Origin: a virus
DNA: 41,337 nt
Direction: 5' to 3' (one strand)
Virus record (IMG/VR): IMGVR_UViG_3300005356_000329
Span: 1-41,337 of that record
The position numbers and the translations under genes are program-made. Positions 23,259 to 31,620 of the stretch are shown in pieces. How positions within the stretch are numbered: the stretch's first letter is position 1; every line of letters begins with the position of its first letter. Below the pieces are notes generated by a model, which was given only the letters and a program-made list of their open reading frames with translations, did not search any database and was not told where the DNA came from.

Positions 23259-24427
23259 TGCCCGGCCCCGCGGACCTCCCACGGGCCGGCATCCCGCCGC
23301 AGGAAGCGATCAACTTCTTCCGGTCGAAGGGCTTCCGAATCGGCTTCTCCTGGCTCGATATCTTCAAGGGCGAGCATGCGCGCTGGTTCACCGTAGCGAA
23401 GGCCATGAGCATGTCGGTGCTGGAGGATATCCGCGCCGAGGTCGACCACGCGATCGCGGACGGCACAACATTGGCCGAATTCAAGAAGAACCTGCGCCCC
23501 AAGCTGCAAGCCCGCGGCTGGTGGGGTCAGAAGCGCGTGCTCGATCCCAAGACCGGCCAGCACGAGGTCGCCCAGCTCGGCAGCGATCGCCGGTTGAAGA
23601 CGATCTTCGACACCAATCTGCGCACCTCCTACGCGGCCGGTAAATGGGAGCGGATCCAGCGCACCAAGGCGGCGCTACCGTTTCTCGAATACAGCTCGCT
23701 GATGGACGGGCGCGAGCGGCCGCAACATCACGCCTGGAACGGAACGCTACTGCCCGTCGACGATCCCTGGTGGGATACCCATTATCCGCCGTGTGGATGG
23801 CGCTGCCGTTGCTCGGCCGTGCAGCGCAGCCAGCGCATGCTGGATAGCCAGGGCAAGGAAGTCACCCAACCCGAGGTCTTTCCGCAAGTGCCCTGGCACA
23901 ACAAGCGGACGGGCGAGAGCGGGACGATCGAACTCGGCCTCGGGAAGGGTTGGGATTACAACGTAGGCAAGGAATATCTGCGCGGCCTGGCACCCAAACC
24001 GTTGCCGCCTAGTTTCGACGAGCCCGACGAGGTCGGCGCCTCGGCCGTGCTGACCGCCGCCCAGCAAAGTCTGGTGGACCGCTTCCTGAAGAATTTCGGG
24101 GTCGCGTCCGGCAAGGAGACGATCTGGATCGATCGAGACGGCTGGCCGCTGTCGATCGGCCGGGGCTGGTTCATCGCCGAAGGCGGCCGCGTCCAGCTCC
24201 CGCGGGGCGCTGCGGGCATCGCGATCGACGCGATCGCCGACACGATCACCGCGCCCAGCTCGACCGGTTGGACATGGGCCCAAGCGCGCGACGGCAGCCA
24301 GATGATCATGCGACGCTATGTCCGACAATCGGGCGCCGGCGGGCTGGCTACGGTGGTCGACGTCGGTCGCGAAGGTTGGCGCTGGGCGAGAATGCGAGCG
24401 GACCAGGTCGCGCCGCCAACGCGGTAG
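23258..24427 (+). CDS. Phage head morphogenesis protein (Mu gp30/F-like) with extra C-terminal domain
   Basis: This 389-aa minor head protein starts at ATG 23258 after GGAGGAAG. The SPP1 gp7/Mu F-like core is clear: SLMDGRERPQHHAWNGTLLP, VDDPWWDTHYPPCGWRCRCS (about 148-187). Residues about 275-389 form a separate domain: WIDRDGWPLSIGRGWF, IADTITAPSSTGWTWAQARD, MIMRRYVRQSGAGGLATVVD. It resembles the barnase/EndoU/RelE-like nuclease domains (PBECR) fused to this family in other phages. Toxin activity is inferred only. Confidence 0.85.
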   Translation: MPGPADLPRAGIPPQEAINFFRSKGFRIGFSWLDIFKGEHARWFTVAKAMSMSVLEDIRAEVDHAIADGTTLAEFKKNLRPKLQARGWWGQKRVLDPKTGQHEVAQLGSDRRLKTIFDTNLRTSYAAGKWERIQRTKAALPFLEYSSLMDGRERPQHHAWNGTLLPVDDPWWDTHYPPCGWRCRCSAVQRSQRMLDSQGKEVTQPEVFPQVPWHNKRTGESGTIELGLGKGWDYNVGKEYLRGLAPKPLPPSFDEPDEVGASAVLTAAQQSLVDRFLKNFGVASGKETIWIDRDGWPLSIGRGWFIAEGGRVQLPRGAAGIAIDAIADTITAPSSTGWTWAQARDGSQMIMRRYVRQSGAGGLATVVDVGREGWRWARMRADQVAPPTR

Positions 24428-24494
24428 CTAGACATGGCCAGCCGCGGCGATAAAGCTACGGCGGCGTAGCGGGTCGCGCGCCGGCCGCCGCCGT

Positions 24495-24546
24495 CCTGAA
24501 ATTCTTCAGGTTAGGGATCGCCGGAGCCAGCGCCATAGCCCAGTCC
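24495..24546 (+). promoter_or_regulatory. Late promoter 2 (Mor/C-type), leaderless start before the protease
   Basis: CCTGAAATTCTTCAGG (24495-24510) repeats the dyad of late promoter 1, with CCATAG at 24533-24538. The dyad-to-ATG distance is 52 nt, identical to the first copy. By the Mu Mor geometry the transcript starts at 24546, one base before ATG 24547. Mu also has late promoters before lys and before I, so the positions agree. A G/C-rich stretch (24470-24494) lies just upstream; its function is not clear. Confidence 0.75.
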
Positions 24547-25680
24547 ATGGGCGGGGAACTTCGAAACCTAGAATTGACCGAGGCGGCCGGGCGGGCAGCT
24601 GCGCAGATCGGCGCGTGCCCGCGCCAACTGGAGATCGTCGCGGCAGCTTCCGCGTTAGACGAGGTGCTGGCGTCGGCCGCGGCGCCGATCGACCTGGTCG
24701 ATGGAGCGGCGCCCGATCGCGTCAAGATTCTGCCGATGGGCGAGATCAAGCTGCGCGACGGGCGCGGCCCCTATCAGCTGCGTGACCAGGCGCATGCCGA
24801 ACAGGTGATCGCCAACACGCGGACCTATCTCGGCTCGCTCGACTTCAGTTTCGACTACAATCACGCGGTTACCGTCGCCGGGAGTGACGCGAAGGCGTCG
24901 GGATGGTGCTCGGCCGCCGACCTCTCCGCCGAGGCGGACGGCATCTACGCGAACAACGTCCAGTGGACGCCTCGCGGGCGTCAAGCCCTCGAAGACCGCG
25001 AATATCGCTACATCAGCCCGCTGTTCGTCGCCGCCGGCGTCAAGGACGGCGGCGATGTCATCCATCTGAAGAACGCGTCCCTCGTCATCATCGGGGCGAT
25101 TGACCTGCCGGCGGTCGCCGCCGGCGTTTCCGGAGAAGAACACGCAATGGATCTCGCCAAACTCCTGGCGCTGCTCGGCCTGCCGGCCGACGCGCCCGAG
25201 GAGACGGTCGCAGCCGCGATCGCCAACCTCAAAGGCTCGACCTCGATCGCGGCGATCGCCGCGGCCGCAGGCCTGGCCGAAAACGCGACCGCCGAGGAAG
25301 TCGCCGCCGGCGTCGCGAGCCTCAAGAGCGCCGGCGCTCCCGATCCCACCAAGTTCGTGCCGATCGAGCAGCTGCAGCAGGTCTCCGGCCAGCTGACGGT
25401 GCTGACCGACGAGCGCGCCGAGCGTGAGGTGGCGGCGGCGATCTCCAGCGGCAAGCTGGCGCCAGCCGCGAAAGGCTGGGGCCTCGACTATTTCAAGAAG
25501 GACGAAGCCGGGTTCCGCACCTGGCTGAACGTCGCTCCGGTGGTCGTCGCCGCCGGCGCCGATGTCACCGGCAAACCCGCCGCGTCCACCTCGCTGACGG
25601 CCGAGGAGGTCGCTGCTGCGGCGCTTAGCGGTCTCACGCACGAGGAAATGCTCGCGGCGAAGAACGGGGAGATCAAGTAA
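24547..25680 (+). CDS. Phage head maturation protease (Mu gpI-like)
   Basis: This 377-aa protein matches the Mu I protease/scaffold family. Residues about 55-190 carry the protease part (RVKILPMGEIKLRDGRGPYQ, FDYNHAVTVA, ASGWCSAADL, REYRYISPLFVAAG). The second half (about 201-377) is a helical Ala-rich scaffold. It would process and assemble the procapsid. The first codons (MGGEL) share their DNA with the lysozyme start (MGGEP) because both belong to the repeated promoter module. An internal in-frame start at 25147 probably yields the scaffold alone. Confidence 0.88.
   Translation: MGGELRNLELTEAAGRAAAQIGACPRQLEIVAAASALDEVLASAAAPIDLVDGAAPDRVKILPMGEIKLRDGRGPYQLRDQAHAEQVIANTRTYLGSLDFSFDYNHAVTVAGSDAKASGWCSAADLSAEADGIYANNVQWTPRGRQALEDREYRYISPLFVAAGVKDGGDVIHLKNASLVIIGAIDLPAVAAGVSGEEHAMDLAKLLALLGLPADAPEETVAAAIANLKGSTSIAAIAAAAGLAENATAEEVAAGVASLKSAGAPDPTKFVPIEQLQQVSGQLTVLTDERAEREVAAAISSGKLAPAAKGWGLDYFKKDEAGFRTWLNVAPVVVAAGADVTGKPAASTSLTAEEVAAAALSGLTHEEMLAAKNGEIK
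25147..25680 (+). CDS. Internal scaffold product of the protease gene (Mu gpZ-like)
   Basis: ATG 25147 (codon 201 of the protease) follows GGAGAAG with 8 nt spacing, a much better ribosome site than the full gene has. The 177-aa product starts MDLAKLLALLGLPADAPEET and is mostly helical. Mu makes its scaffold gpZ by in-frame internal initiation in I, so the same is expected here. Confidence 0.65.
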   Translation: MDLAKLLALLGLPADAPEETVAAAIANLKGSTSIAAIAAAAGLAENATAEEVAAGVASLKSAGAPDPTKFVPIEQLQQVSGQLTVLTDERAEREVAAAISSGKLAPAAKGWGLDYFKKDEAGFRTWLNVAPVVVAAGADVTGKPAASTSLTAEEVAAAALSGLTHEEMLAAKNGEIK

Positions 25681-26486
25681 TGGCGCTCGGTAAGGGCAAG
25701 AAGACCGTCCAGGGCAGCGGCCGCGGGCTGCTCAACCTGGGCGTTAAGGCAGCCGCCGTCGTCTGGCAGGGTGGGCTCACGATGCTGTCCAGCGGCTACG
25801 CGATGGCCGCTTCGGCGCCTGGCGTAGGCAGCGACTTCGCGAAGATGGCTACCGTATCCCTCTATCGCCTGGTCGGCGTCGGACTTTCGAGCGTGACCGG
25901 TACGGGCGCCGATGGCGGTGCGGTGCTCGATGTCCAATCGGGCGACTGGCTGTGCAAGAACAGCGCCGGCGTCGACCAGCTCACCGTCGCGAACATCGGC
26001 CATTATTGCTTCGTGGTCGACGACGAAACGGTCGCGCGCACGTCGAATTTCCGAACGCGACCACGCGCCGGCGTCGTCGTGGCGGTCGATTCGACCGGCG
26101 TGATGGTCCGCATCAGTCCCGAGATCGCAGCGGCGGCCGACCGGTTCATCTGGCTGCCGTTCTCGATCAACGCCACCGACCTGGCGGCGCCGACCAACGC
26201 GCAGCTCGTTTCGCCGGTCACGGGCGTCGTCAACCGCCTGACGACCGTCGTTCAGACCGCGATCGTCACCGGCGGCGATGTCACCGTCATGCTCGACACT
26301 ACCGCAGTTGCCGGCCTGACCTGCACCATTGCCGACGCCGCGGCTGCGGGCAGCATTGTCACCGATACGCCAACCGCCGGCGACGCGACCACCAACGTGG
26401 CGGCCGGCCAGCGCATCCAGATCGTTCCGTCCGCGCCGTTCAACGGCGGCGGCGCGATCAACGGCATTCTCGAAATCGGCTACTAA
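25680..26486 (+). CDS. Probable head decoration protein
   Basis: This 268-aa protein starts with an ATG overlapping the protease TAA. It lies between protease/scaffold and major capsid. The sequence is Gly/Ala/Val/Thr-rich and beta-like. Residues about 75-150 (GTGADGGAVLDVQSGDWLCK, ADRFIWLPFSI) resemble phage capsid-stabilising or DUF2190-type proteins, and the C-terminal part (about 175-268) is Thr/Ala-rich. The role is inferred mainly from position and composition. Confidence 0.6.
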   Translation: MALGKGKKTVQGSGRGLLNLGVKAAAVVWQGGLTMLSSGYAMAASAPGVGSDFAKMATVSLYRLVGVGLSSVTGTGADGGAVLDVQSGDWLCKNSAGVDQLTVANIGHYCFVVDDETVARTSNFRTRPRAGVVVAVDSTGVMVRISPEIAAAADRFIWLPFSINATDLAAPTNAQLVSPVTGVVNRLTTVVQTAIVTGGDVTVMLDTTAVAGLTCTIADAAAAGSIVTDTPTAGDATTNVAAGQRIQIVPSAPFNGGGAINGILEIGY

Positions 26487-26498
26487 GGAGCTACCGCT

Positions 26499-27389
26499 TT
26501 GATCGTCACCAACACTGCGCTTCAGGCGCTCCGTACGGCCTGGAACACGCTGTTCAAGCGTGGCCAGACCAAGGCCGAGCCGAAGCTCGCCGTCCTGGCC
26601 ACTCCGGTCACCTCCTCGACCAAAACCGAGACCTACGGGTTCCTCGGCGCCATGCCGATCTTCCGCAAGTGGGTCGGCGACAAGCGTATCAAGTCGATCG
26701 AGGAGCGCGCCTATCAGCTCGTTAACGAGCCCTACGAAGCGACGGCCGGTGTCCACAAGCACCAGCTCCAGGACGACAATCTCGGCATCTATCCGCCGAT
26801 GATCGAAGGCTGGGGCATGGAGGCGACGCTTTGGCCCGATCGTGTTCTGACGATCGCGCTTGCCAATGGTCACCAAATCGCGTGCTTCGACAACCAGAAC
26901 TTCTTCGACACGTCGCACCCGAACTTCGACGAGGCGGGCACGACCTATTCGAACAACAACACCGCGAACCAGGTCAACGCGTGGTACCTGGTGGACCTGT
27001 CGAAGCCGCTCAAGCCGCTCATCTGGCAGCAGCGCGAGACGCCGCATTTCTGGATGATCACCGATCCGGAAGACAGCAAGGTGGCCGACACCGGCATGTT
27101 CGGCATGTACGCCGAGGCGCGAGGTGCCGCAGGCTTCACCATGCCCTTCCTCGCCTATCGTTCGACCGCGACGCTCAATGCCGCGAACTTCGTCGCGGCG
27201 CGTGACGCGATGGCAGCCTTCGTCGATGAGGTGGGCGATCCCCGCGGCATCGTTCCGACGCACATCGTCTACGGCGTATCGAACCGCGCGGCGGCCGAGG
27301 ATCTGTTCAACAAGCAGAACCTCGTCGGCGGCGAGTCGAACGTCCACTATCACGAAGTCGCGACGCTGTTCGCCGAGCGGTTGGCCTAA
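26499..27389 (+). CDS. Major capsid protein (Mu gpT-like)
   Basis: This 296-aa protein matches the Mu-like major head subunit gpT: start MIVTNTALQALRTAWNTLFK, GFLGAMPIFRKWVGDKRIKS, AYQLVNEPYEATAGVHKHQL, and NFFDTSHPNFDEAGTTYSNN. It builds the icosahedral shell. The start is TTG 26499 with AAGGAG 8 nt upstream; no ATG with a better site is near. It directly follows the decoration gene. Confidence 0.92.
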   Translation: MIVTNTALQALRTAWNTLFKRGQTKAEPKLAVLATPVTSSTKTETYGFLGAMPIFRKWVGDKRIKSIEERAYQLVNEPYEATAGVHKHQLQDDNLGIYPPMIEGWGMEATLWPDRVLTIALANGHQIACFDNQNFFDTSHPNFDEAGTTYSNNNTANQVNAWYLVDLSKPLKPLIWQQRETPHFWMITDPEDSKVADTGMFGMYAEARGAAGFTMPFLAYRSTATLNAANFVAARDAMAAFVDEVGDPRGIVPTHIVYGVSNRAAAEDLFNKQNLVGGESNVHYHEVATLFAERLA

Positions 27390-27970
27390 TGCGCGGAACG
27401 CTGCAGATCCGCAGCGCGCGGACGCCCTACCTCCGTGGGGGGCTAAACTTCGCGACGCGCGAGCCGCTCCAGGTCGACATTCGCGACCTGGACGGTGCGC
27501 GCCTCCTGGAGCTGGCGCGCGATCCGGTGTTGTCGATCGCCATGGGCGACGAGGACGGGTCGTTCCGTCCGATGCCGGCGGTCGACCAATCGGTAGGGGT
27601 CGACCAGGCGCAGATGATGATCGACAGCCTGGCGGCCGAGCTGCCGGAGCGCATCGTGCCGTCAACCGATCCGGTCGCCGATGAGCTCTCGGCCATTGCG
27701 GTCAAGCTGCGGGAGGCTGGGTTCGCCGACCTCGACGCGCTTCTCGAAGCGTTCACCATTCTGTTCGAACAGCACGTCGGCGACGTGGACGCGCTGAAGG
27801 CGGCGGGCTTCGACGATCTGGAGCCGTTGCTGCAACGGCACCGCGATATCGTGAAAGAGCTGTCGGCGTCTCAAGACAAGGTGACCGAGCTCACCAAGGA
27901 AGTCGCCCAGCTGAAGGCATCGGCTGCCAAGCCGGCGCCAAAGCCAAAGACGCCTGCCGCCGAGAAATAA
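27389..27970 (+). CDS. FluMu_N-domain protein (Mu gp35-like)
   Basis: This 193-aa protein begins like the Mu-like prophage FluMu N-terminal domain (LQIRSARTPYLRGGLNFATR, then LLELARDPVLSIAMGDED). The rest is helical, with a predicted coiled coil near 160-180 (SQDKVTELTKEVAQLKAS) and a Lys/Pro/Ala tail. Proteins of this type follow the capsid gene in Mu-like phages; function unknown. The ATG overlaps the capsid stop. Confidence 0.75.
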   Translation: MRGTLQIRSARTPYLRGGLNFATREPLQVDIRDLDGARLLELARDPVLSIAMGDEDGSFRPMPAVDQSVGVDQAQMMIDSLAAELPERIVPSTDPVADELSAIAVKLREAGFADLDALLEAFTILFEQHVGDVDALKAAGFDDLEPLLQRHRDIVKELSASQDKVTELTKEVAQLKASAAKPAPKPKTPAAEK

Positions 27971-28025
27971 CGTTTCCGGTCAGGTCCGCGGGGGCAGTCA
28001 CGGCGCTCTCGATCGACCCTGATCA

Positions 28026-28060
28026 CTCCGGCGAGCTTGGGGGAAGCTCGCTCGCCGGAG
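28026..28060 (+). terminator. 11-bp hairpin between gp35-like and gp36-like genes
   Basis: CTCCGGCGAGC (28026-28036) pairs with GCTCGCCGGAG (28050-28060) around a 13-nt loop. An alternative inner stem GAGCTT/AAGCTC (28033-28038, 28044-28049) excludes the last pairs. No T-run follows, so it may be an RNA processing or attenuation stem within the late transcript. It lies in a 119-nt gap, the largest in the head region after the second late promoter. Confidence 0.5.
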
Positions 28061-28089
28061 ACCATTTCTGAAGGACCAGCACGCTCACC

Positions 28090-28506
28090 ATGTACGCCAC
28101 CGCCAACGATATGCGCGATCGCTACAAGGAAGCGCCGCTGGTCCAGCTGACCGACAGCGACAGCTGGGACAACGGCTGCATCGCCAAGATCGAGGTGGAA
28201 CTCCGCGCCGCTTCGGTCCTGGTCGACGGGTATGTCGCGAAATACTACCAGGCCGCGCCCGGCCAGGCCGTGCCGCCCTTGCTGGTCGAGCTGACCTGCC
28301 AGATCGCGTATTGCGAGCTCGCTGCGAACCCCACTGAATACGCGATCAAACGCAAGTCGGAAGCGCTGGCGCACCTCCGCGACATTTCGCGCGGCCTTCT
28401 GAAGCTCGACGAAGGCACGCCCGATGCGATCCCGTCGCGCGAGGGGCAGATCATCGTGCCGGATGCCGAGCGCGTCTTTAGCCATGACAAGCTGAAAGGC
28501 TTCTGA
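28090..28506 (+). CDS. DUF1320 head-tail joining protein (Mu gp36-like)
   Basis: This 138-aa protein matches DUF1320: MYATANDMRDRYKEAPLVQL TD and a later ELTCQIAYCELAANPTEYAI KRK segment. It is the probable head completion protein that links portal and tail. The ATG is 14 nt from the nearest AAGGA, a long spacing. The stop overlaps the next ATG. Confidence 0.88.
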   Translation: MYATANDMRDRYKEAPLVQLTDSDSWDNGCIAKIEVELRAASVLVDGYVAKYYQAAPGQAVPPLLVELTCQIAYCELAANPTEYAIKRKSEALAHLRDISRGLLKLDEGTPDAIPSREGQIIVPDAERVFSHDKLKGF

Positions 28507-29033
28507 TGGCCGGCGCTGAATTCCGTGTTGATCTTCACGGCCGCGACGAGGTCGAGCGTAATATGTTCGCGCTGCTCGGCCGGATGCACGACCTCACGCC
28601 GCTGATGGACACGGTCGGCGGTGTGATCGAGACCGACGTCCACGACAACTTCCAGGGCGAGCACTCGCCCGAGGGCATTCCCTGGAAGCCCTCCCAGCGC
28701 GTGCTCGAGCACGGCGGAAAGACGCTCCAGGATAGCCGCCGCTTGGCGCAATCGATCACTCATCGGGCCGGTCGCGACTTCGTCGAGATCGGTACCAACG
28801 TCGTCTATGCCGGCCGCCACCAGGACGGGTTCCACGGCGCCGAGCGGGTGGCCAGTCACCGGCGCACCATGCGCGAGGTATTCGGCCACGAGCTCGCCGA
28901 GCCGATCGAGGTGACGGTCGGCGCGTTCACCCGCACTGCCAACACCCCGGCCCGCCCGTTCCTGGGTATCTCGGCAGGCGCGCGCGAAGAGATCCTCGCG
29001 ATCGCCGCCGACTATGCAGGAGTGGAGTCGTGA
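28506..29033 (+). CDS. Phage virion morphogenesis protein (Mu gpG-like)
   Basis: This 175-aa protein fits the phage virion morphogenesis/tail completion family: MHDLTPLMDTVGGVIETDVH, NFQGEHSPEGIPWKPSQR, GKTLQDSRRLAQSITHRAG and the C-terminal ARPFLGIS motif. In Mu, gpG is a head-tail or tail completion protein. It usually sits near F; here it follows gp36. Confidence 0.88.
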   Translation: MAGAEFRVDLHGRDEVERNMFALLGRMHDLTPLMDTVGGVIETDVHDNFQGEHSPEGIPWKPSQRVLEHGGKTLQDSRRLAQSITHRAGRDFVEIGTNVVYAGRHQDGFHGAERVASHRRTMREVFGHELAEPIEVTVGAFTRTANTPARPFLGISAGAREEILAIAADYAGVES

Positions 29034-29269
29034 CGCTGGCCGCGTTCATCCTCGTCCTTTGGTTCGTTGTCAGCGGCGTATCGGCGCTCGCCTGGATATT
29101 CGAGTGGTGGCCGCAACCGGATTCCAGCCGCGTTGCATTGACGATCATGATGCCGCTCGTCGTGCTGGCCTGCGTTCTCTTGGCCATTTGGCTGGTGTTC
29201 ATCGCGATCCGCGAGGCCGGTATCGACTTGCGCTCTTGGGTCGGCGACCGGGTGGGAGACATCTCATGA
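29030..29269 (+). CDS. Small two-pass membrane protein
   Basis: This 79-aa protein starts at GTG 29030, overlapping the upstream TGA. It has two hydrophobic helices (LAAFILVLWFVVSGVSALAW and IMMPLVVLACVLLAIWLVFI) and a polar tail. Holin-like by shape, but it lies in the tail region, not the lysis cassette. Function unknown; a second holin or antiholin is possible. Confidence 0.6.
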   Translation: MTLAAFILVLWFVVSGVSALAWIFEWWPQPDSSRVALTIMMPLVVLACVLLAIWLVFIAIREAGIDLRSWVGDRVGDIS

Positions 29270-29943
29270 TCGCCGCGATCGAGCTCGCCATGCTGGAGCG
29301 CCTTCGCGTGGTCGCGGCTGCGGGCGTGCTGCCGTTCCCAACGTGGAAGCTGCTCGCCACCTATCCCGACAATTGGGAGGAGTATCTCGCCTCCACCGTC
29401 GCGATCACCTGTCCGGCTGCCTACGTCGTGTTCGCTGGGCTCGACCCCTCGGCCGAAGTCGAGCAGGACGGCGATTGGTCTGACGGCCGGGTCATCGTCT
29501 CCGGCAATTTCGCGGTGATGGTGGTCGACGAGAACCTGCGGTCGGATGAGCAATACCGCCGGCATGGCGGACCCGACCTCGCCAAGGAACCCGGCTCGTA
29601 CAATCTGCTGACCGCGGCGATCGTCAGCCTGGTTGGGCAGGATCTCGACATGCTGTCGACGCCGCTCAAGCTCAGCGCCGTCCGTCCGGTCGTGCCCACC
29701 GTCGAGGCGAAGAAGCGCAACCTCAACCGTTGGTCAGCGCTGCTCACCTGCACCTTCCCGCTCATGCTGGTTGGCAATCCCGAAGATCCTGTCGAGCTGC
29801 TCGACCTCCACGCCAACTGGGACATTCCCGATTTCGGCCGGCCGGTGCCGGTCGATGCCGCGCCTGGCACGCCAGGCGTCCAACTGCCGGACGATTTCCA
29901 CGCCGACGCGACCGACACGGTCGCCCTTAGGGAGCAACCATGA
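29266..29943 (+). CDS. Mu gp37-like tail protein (DUF1834)
   Basis: This 225-aa protein starts at ATG 29266, overlapping the previous TGA. It matches the gp37/DUF1834 type (IAAIELAMLERLRVVAAAGV, YNLLTAAIVSLVGQDLDM). It precedes DUF2635 and sheath genes as in Mu. Probable tail terminator or tail-head connection; the exact role is not certain. Confidence 0.78.
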   Translation: MIAAIELAMLERLRVVAAAGVLPFPTWKLLATYPDNWEEYLASTVAITCPAAYVVFAGLDPSAEVEQDGDWSDGRVIVSGNFAVMVVDENLRSDEQYRRHGGPDLAKEPGSYNLLTAAIVSLVGQDLDMLSTPLKLSAVRPVVPTVEAKKRNLNRWSALLTCTFPLMLVGNPEDPVELLDLHANWDIPDFGRPVPVDAAPGTPGVQLPDDFHADATDTVALREQP

Positions 29944-30158
29944 CCGACCGCCGATTCATCAAACCCGCCGAGGGCATGACAGTGCTCGACCCCGACCACG
30001 CCAACCGTCCGCTCGCGCCTGCCGGCCGCGGCGTCGAATGGTCGAGCCACTGGCAGCGTCGCCTCGACGAAGGCGAGATCGAGATGACGACGGAGGCCGA
30101 GGTCGCCGCCGCCGAGAAGGGCGCGGGCAAGACGCCGCCTAAGGGAGACGCGAAGTGA
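29940..30158 (+). CDS. DUF2635 protein (Mu gp38-like)
   Basis: This 72-aa protein has the DUF2635 pattern RRFIKPAEGMTVLDPDHANR PLAPAGRGVEW. It always precedes the sheath gene in Mu-like phages. Its function is unknown. ATG 29940 overlaps the gp37-like stop, and its stop overlaps the sheath GTG. Confidence 0.82.
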   Translation: MTDRRFIKPAEGMTVLDPDHANRPLAPAGRGVEWSSHWQRRLDEGEIEMTTEAEVAAAEKGAGKTPPKGDAK

Positions 30159-31585
30159 CCATTGCCTTTGACACGCTGATCAGCACGCCGGTTCCCGGCA
30201 GCCAGGTCGAATTCTCGAACGTCCGCGCGATCAGCGGGCTGCCGGCCGCACAGCAGAAAATCCTGCTGATCGGCATGCGCTCCAACGCCGGCCTGACGTC
30301 CGCGCTAACGCCGCTCCGCATCGTCTCGAAAGACCAGGCGGCGCAGGCATTCGGGCGCGGCTCGATGCTGCACGCGATGGTGATCGCCGCGCTCGACGGC
30401 AATTCGACAACGGAACTCTGGGCGGTCGCACTCGACGAGAACGCCGCCGGCGTCGCCGCGACCTGGACGATCACGCTGACCGGCCCCTCCACTGCAGCCG
30501 GCACTCTCGCCTACATGATCGCCGGCCAGCGCCTGCAGGTCGGCGTGGCCACTGGCGATACCGCCACAGCCATGGCCGCCAACGTGGCGGCAGCGGTCAA
30601 CGCGGCCCTTGATCTGCCGGTCTCCGCGACCTCGGCGGCAGCCGTCGTCACTCTCACAGCCCGCCACAAGGGCACCTATGGCAACGAGATCGACGTCCGG
30701 CAGAATCACTTCCAGGGCGAACGGCTGCCCGCCGGCGTCACCAGCACGATCGCCGCTGCGGTCGCCGGCGCGACCAACCCGGACGTGACGACGGTGTTCG
30801 CTGCGATCGGCGACAGTTGGTTTCAGAACATCGCCACCGGCATCAATGACCCGACCAACCTGACCGCCTGCGATACCGAGATGGTTTCGCGCTGGGGGCC
30901 GGCGCGCCAGCGCGAAGGGCGGGTCTACGCGGCGTTTACCGGCACGCTGTCCGCGACGTTGACGTTCGGCGCGACCCGCAACGGCATCTTCACGACTGTC
31001 GTCGGCTGCCGGAAGGTGCCGTCACCGACCTGGAAGGTGGCGGCGCACGTCTGCGCGGTCGCGGCGTTGTCGCTTGCTGCCGACCCGGCCCGGCCGCTCA
31101 CCAATCTCGCGCTCCCCGGACTGGTTGGGCCCCTCACTACGGACGCTTACACGGCGACCGAGCGGGCGCAGTTGCTCAACACCGGCATATCGACCCTGAA
31201 GCTGGAGTCGTCGGGCCAGATGGTGATCGAGCGCCTGATCAGCTGCTATCAGCTCGACGCCTACGGACTGCCCGACGGCAGCTATCGCGATATCCAGACC
31301 ACCGCCACGCTGGGCTACATCCGCTTCGCCTGGCGCCAGCGCATGTCGCAGAAGTTCCCGCGCGCCAAACTGACCGCAGACACGATCGCGTCGGTCAAGG
31401 CGGAGACCATCGCCCTGGCGCGCGACATGGCAGACGCCGAGCTGCTGGAGGATGTCGAGGGGTTCATCGCCGGCCTCGTCATCGAGCGCGACGGGACGGT
31501 CCCGACCCAGCTCAACCTGCTCATGACGCCGAACATCGTGAACCCGCTGCTGCAGTTCGCGGCGCGCATCGAATTCATCCTCTGA
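30155..31585 (+). CDS. Tail sheath protein (Mu gpL-like)
   Basis: This 476-aa protein is the contractile sheath subunit. Family features include the N-terminal F..ISTPVPGSQVEFSN segment, AAQQKILLIGMRS, and the C-terminal TIALARDMADAELLEDVEGF, PTQLNLLMTPNIVNPLLQFA. The start is GTG 30155, overlapping the previous gene. Its presence defines the virion as a myophage. Confidence 0.92.
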   Translation: MTIAFDTLISTPVPGSQVEFSNVRAISGLPAAQQKILLIGMRSNAGLTSALTPLRIVSKDQAAQAFGRGSMLHAMVIAALDGNSTTELWAVALDENAAGVAATWTITLTGPSTAAGTLAYMIAGQRLQVGVATGDTATAMAANVAAAVNAALDLPVSATSAAAVVTLTARHKGTYGNEIDVRQNHFQGERLPAGVTSTIAAAVAGATNPDVTTVFAAIGDSWFQNIATGINDPTNLTACDTEMVSRWGPARQREGRVYAAFTGTLSATLTFGATRNGIFTTVVGCRKVPSPTWKVAAHVCAVAALSLAADPARPLTNLALPGLVGPLTTDAYTATERAQLLNTGISTLKLESSGQMVIERLISCYQLDAYGLPDGSYRDIQTTATLGYIRFAWRQRMSQKFPRAKLTADTIASVKAETIALARDMADAELLEDVEGFIAGLVIERDGTVPTQLNLLMTPNIVNPLLQFAARIEFIL

Positions 31586-31620
31586 GCGCCTGCTCAGCGG
31601 TCACTTAGAAGGGAGTAAGT

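Noticed and set aside
25488-27665. A 725-codon open frame on the minus strand
   Set aside because: It is antisense to the protease end, decoration, capsid and gp35-like genes, which have family matches and good starts. Its Arg/Gly-rich sequence is a typical high-GC shadow frame.
28064-28080. TTTCTGAAGG considered as a third Mor/C dyad before the gp36-like gene
   Set aside because: Only a half-site matches, there is no inverted partner, and the distance to the ATG differs from the 52 nt seen twice elsewhere.
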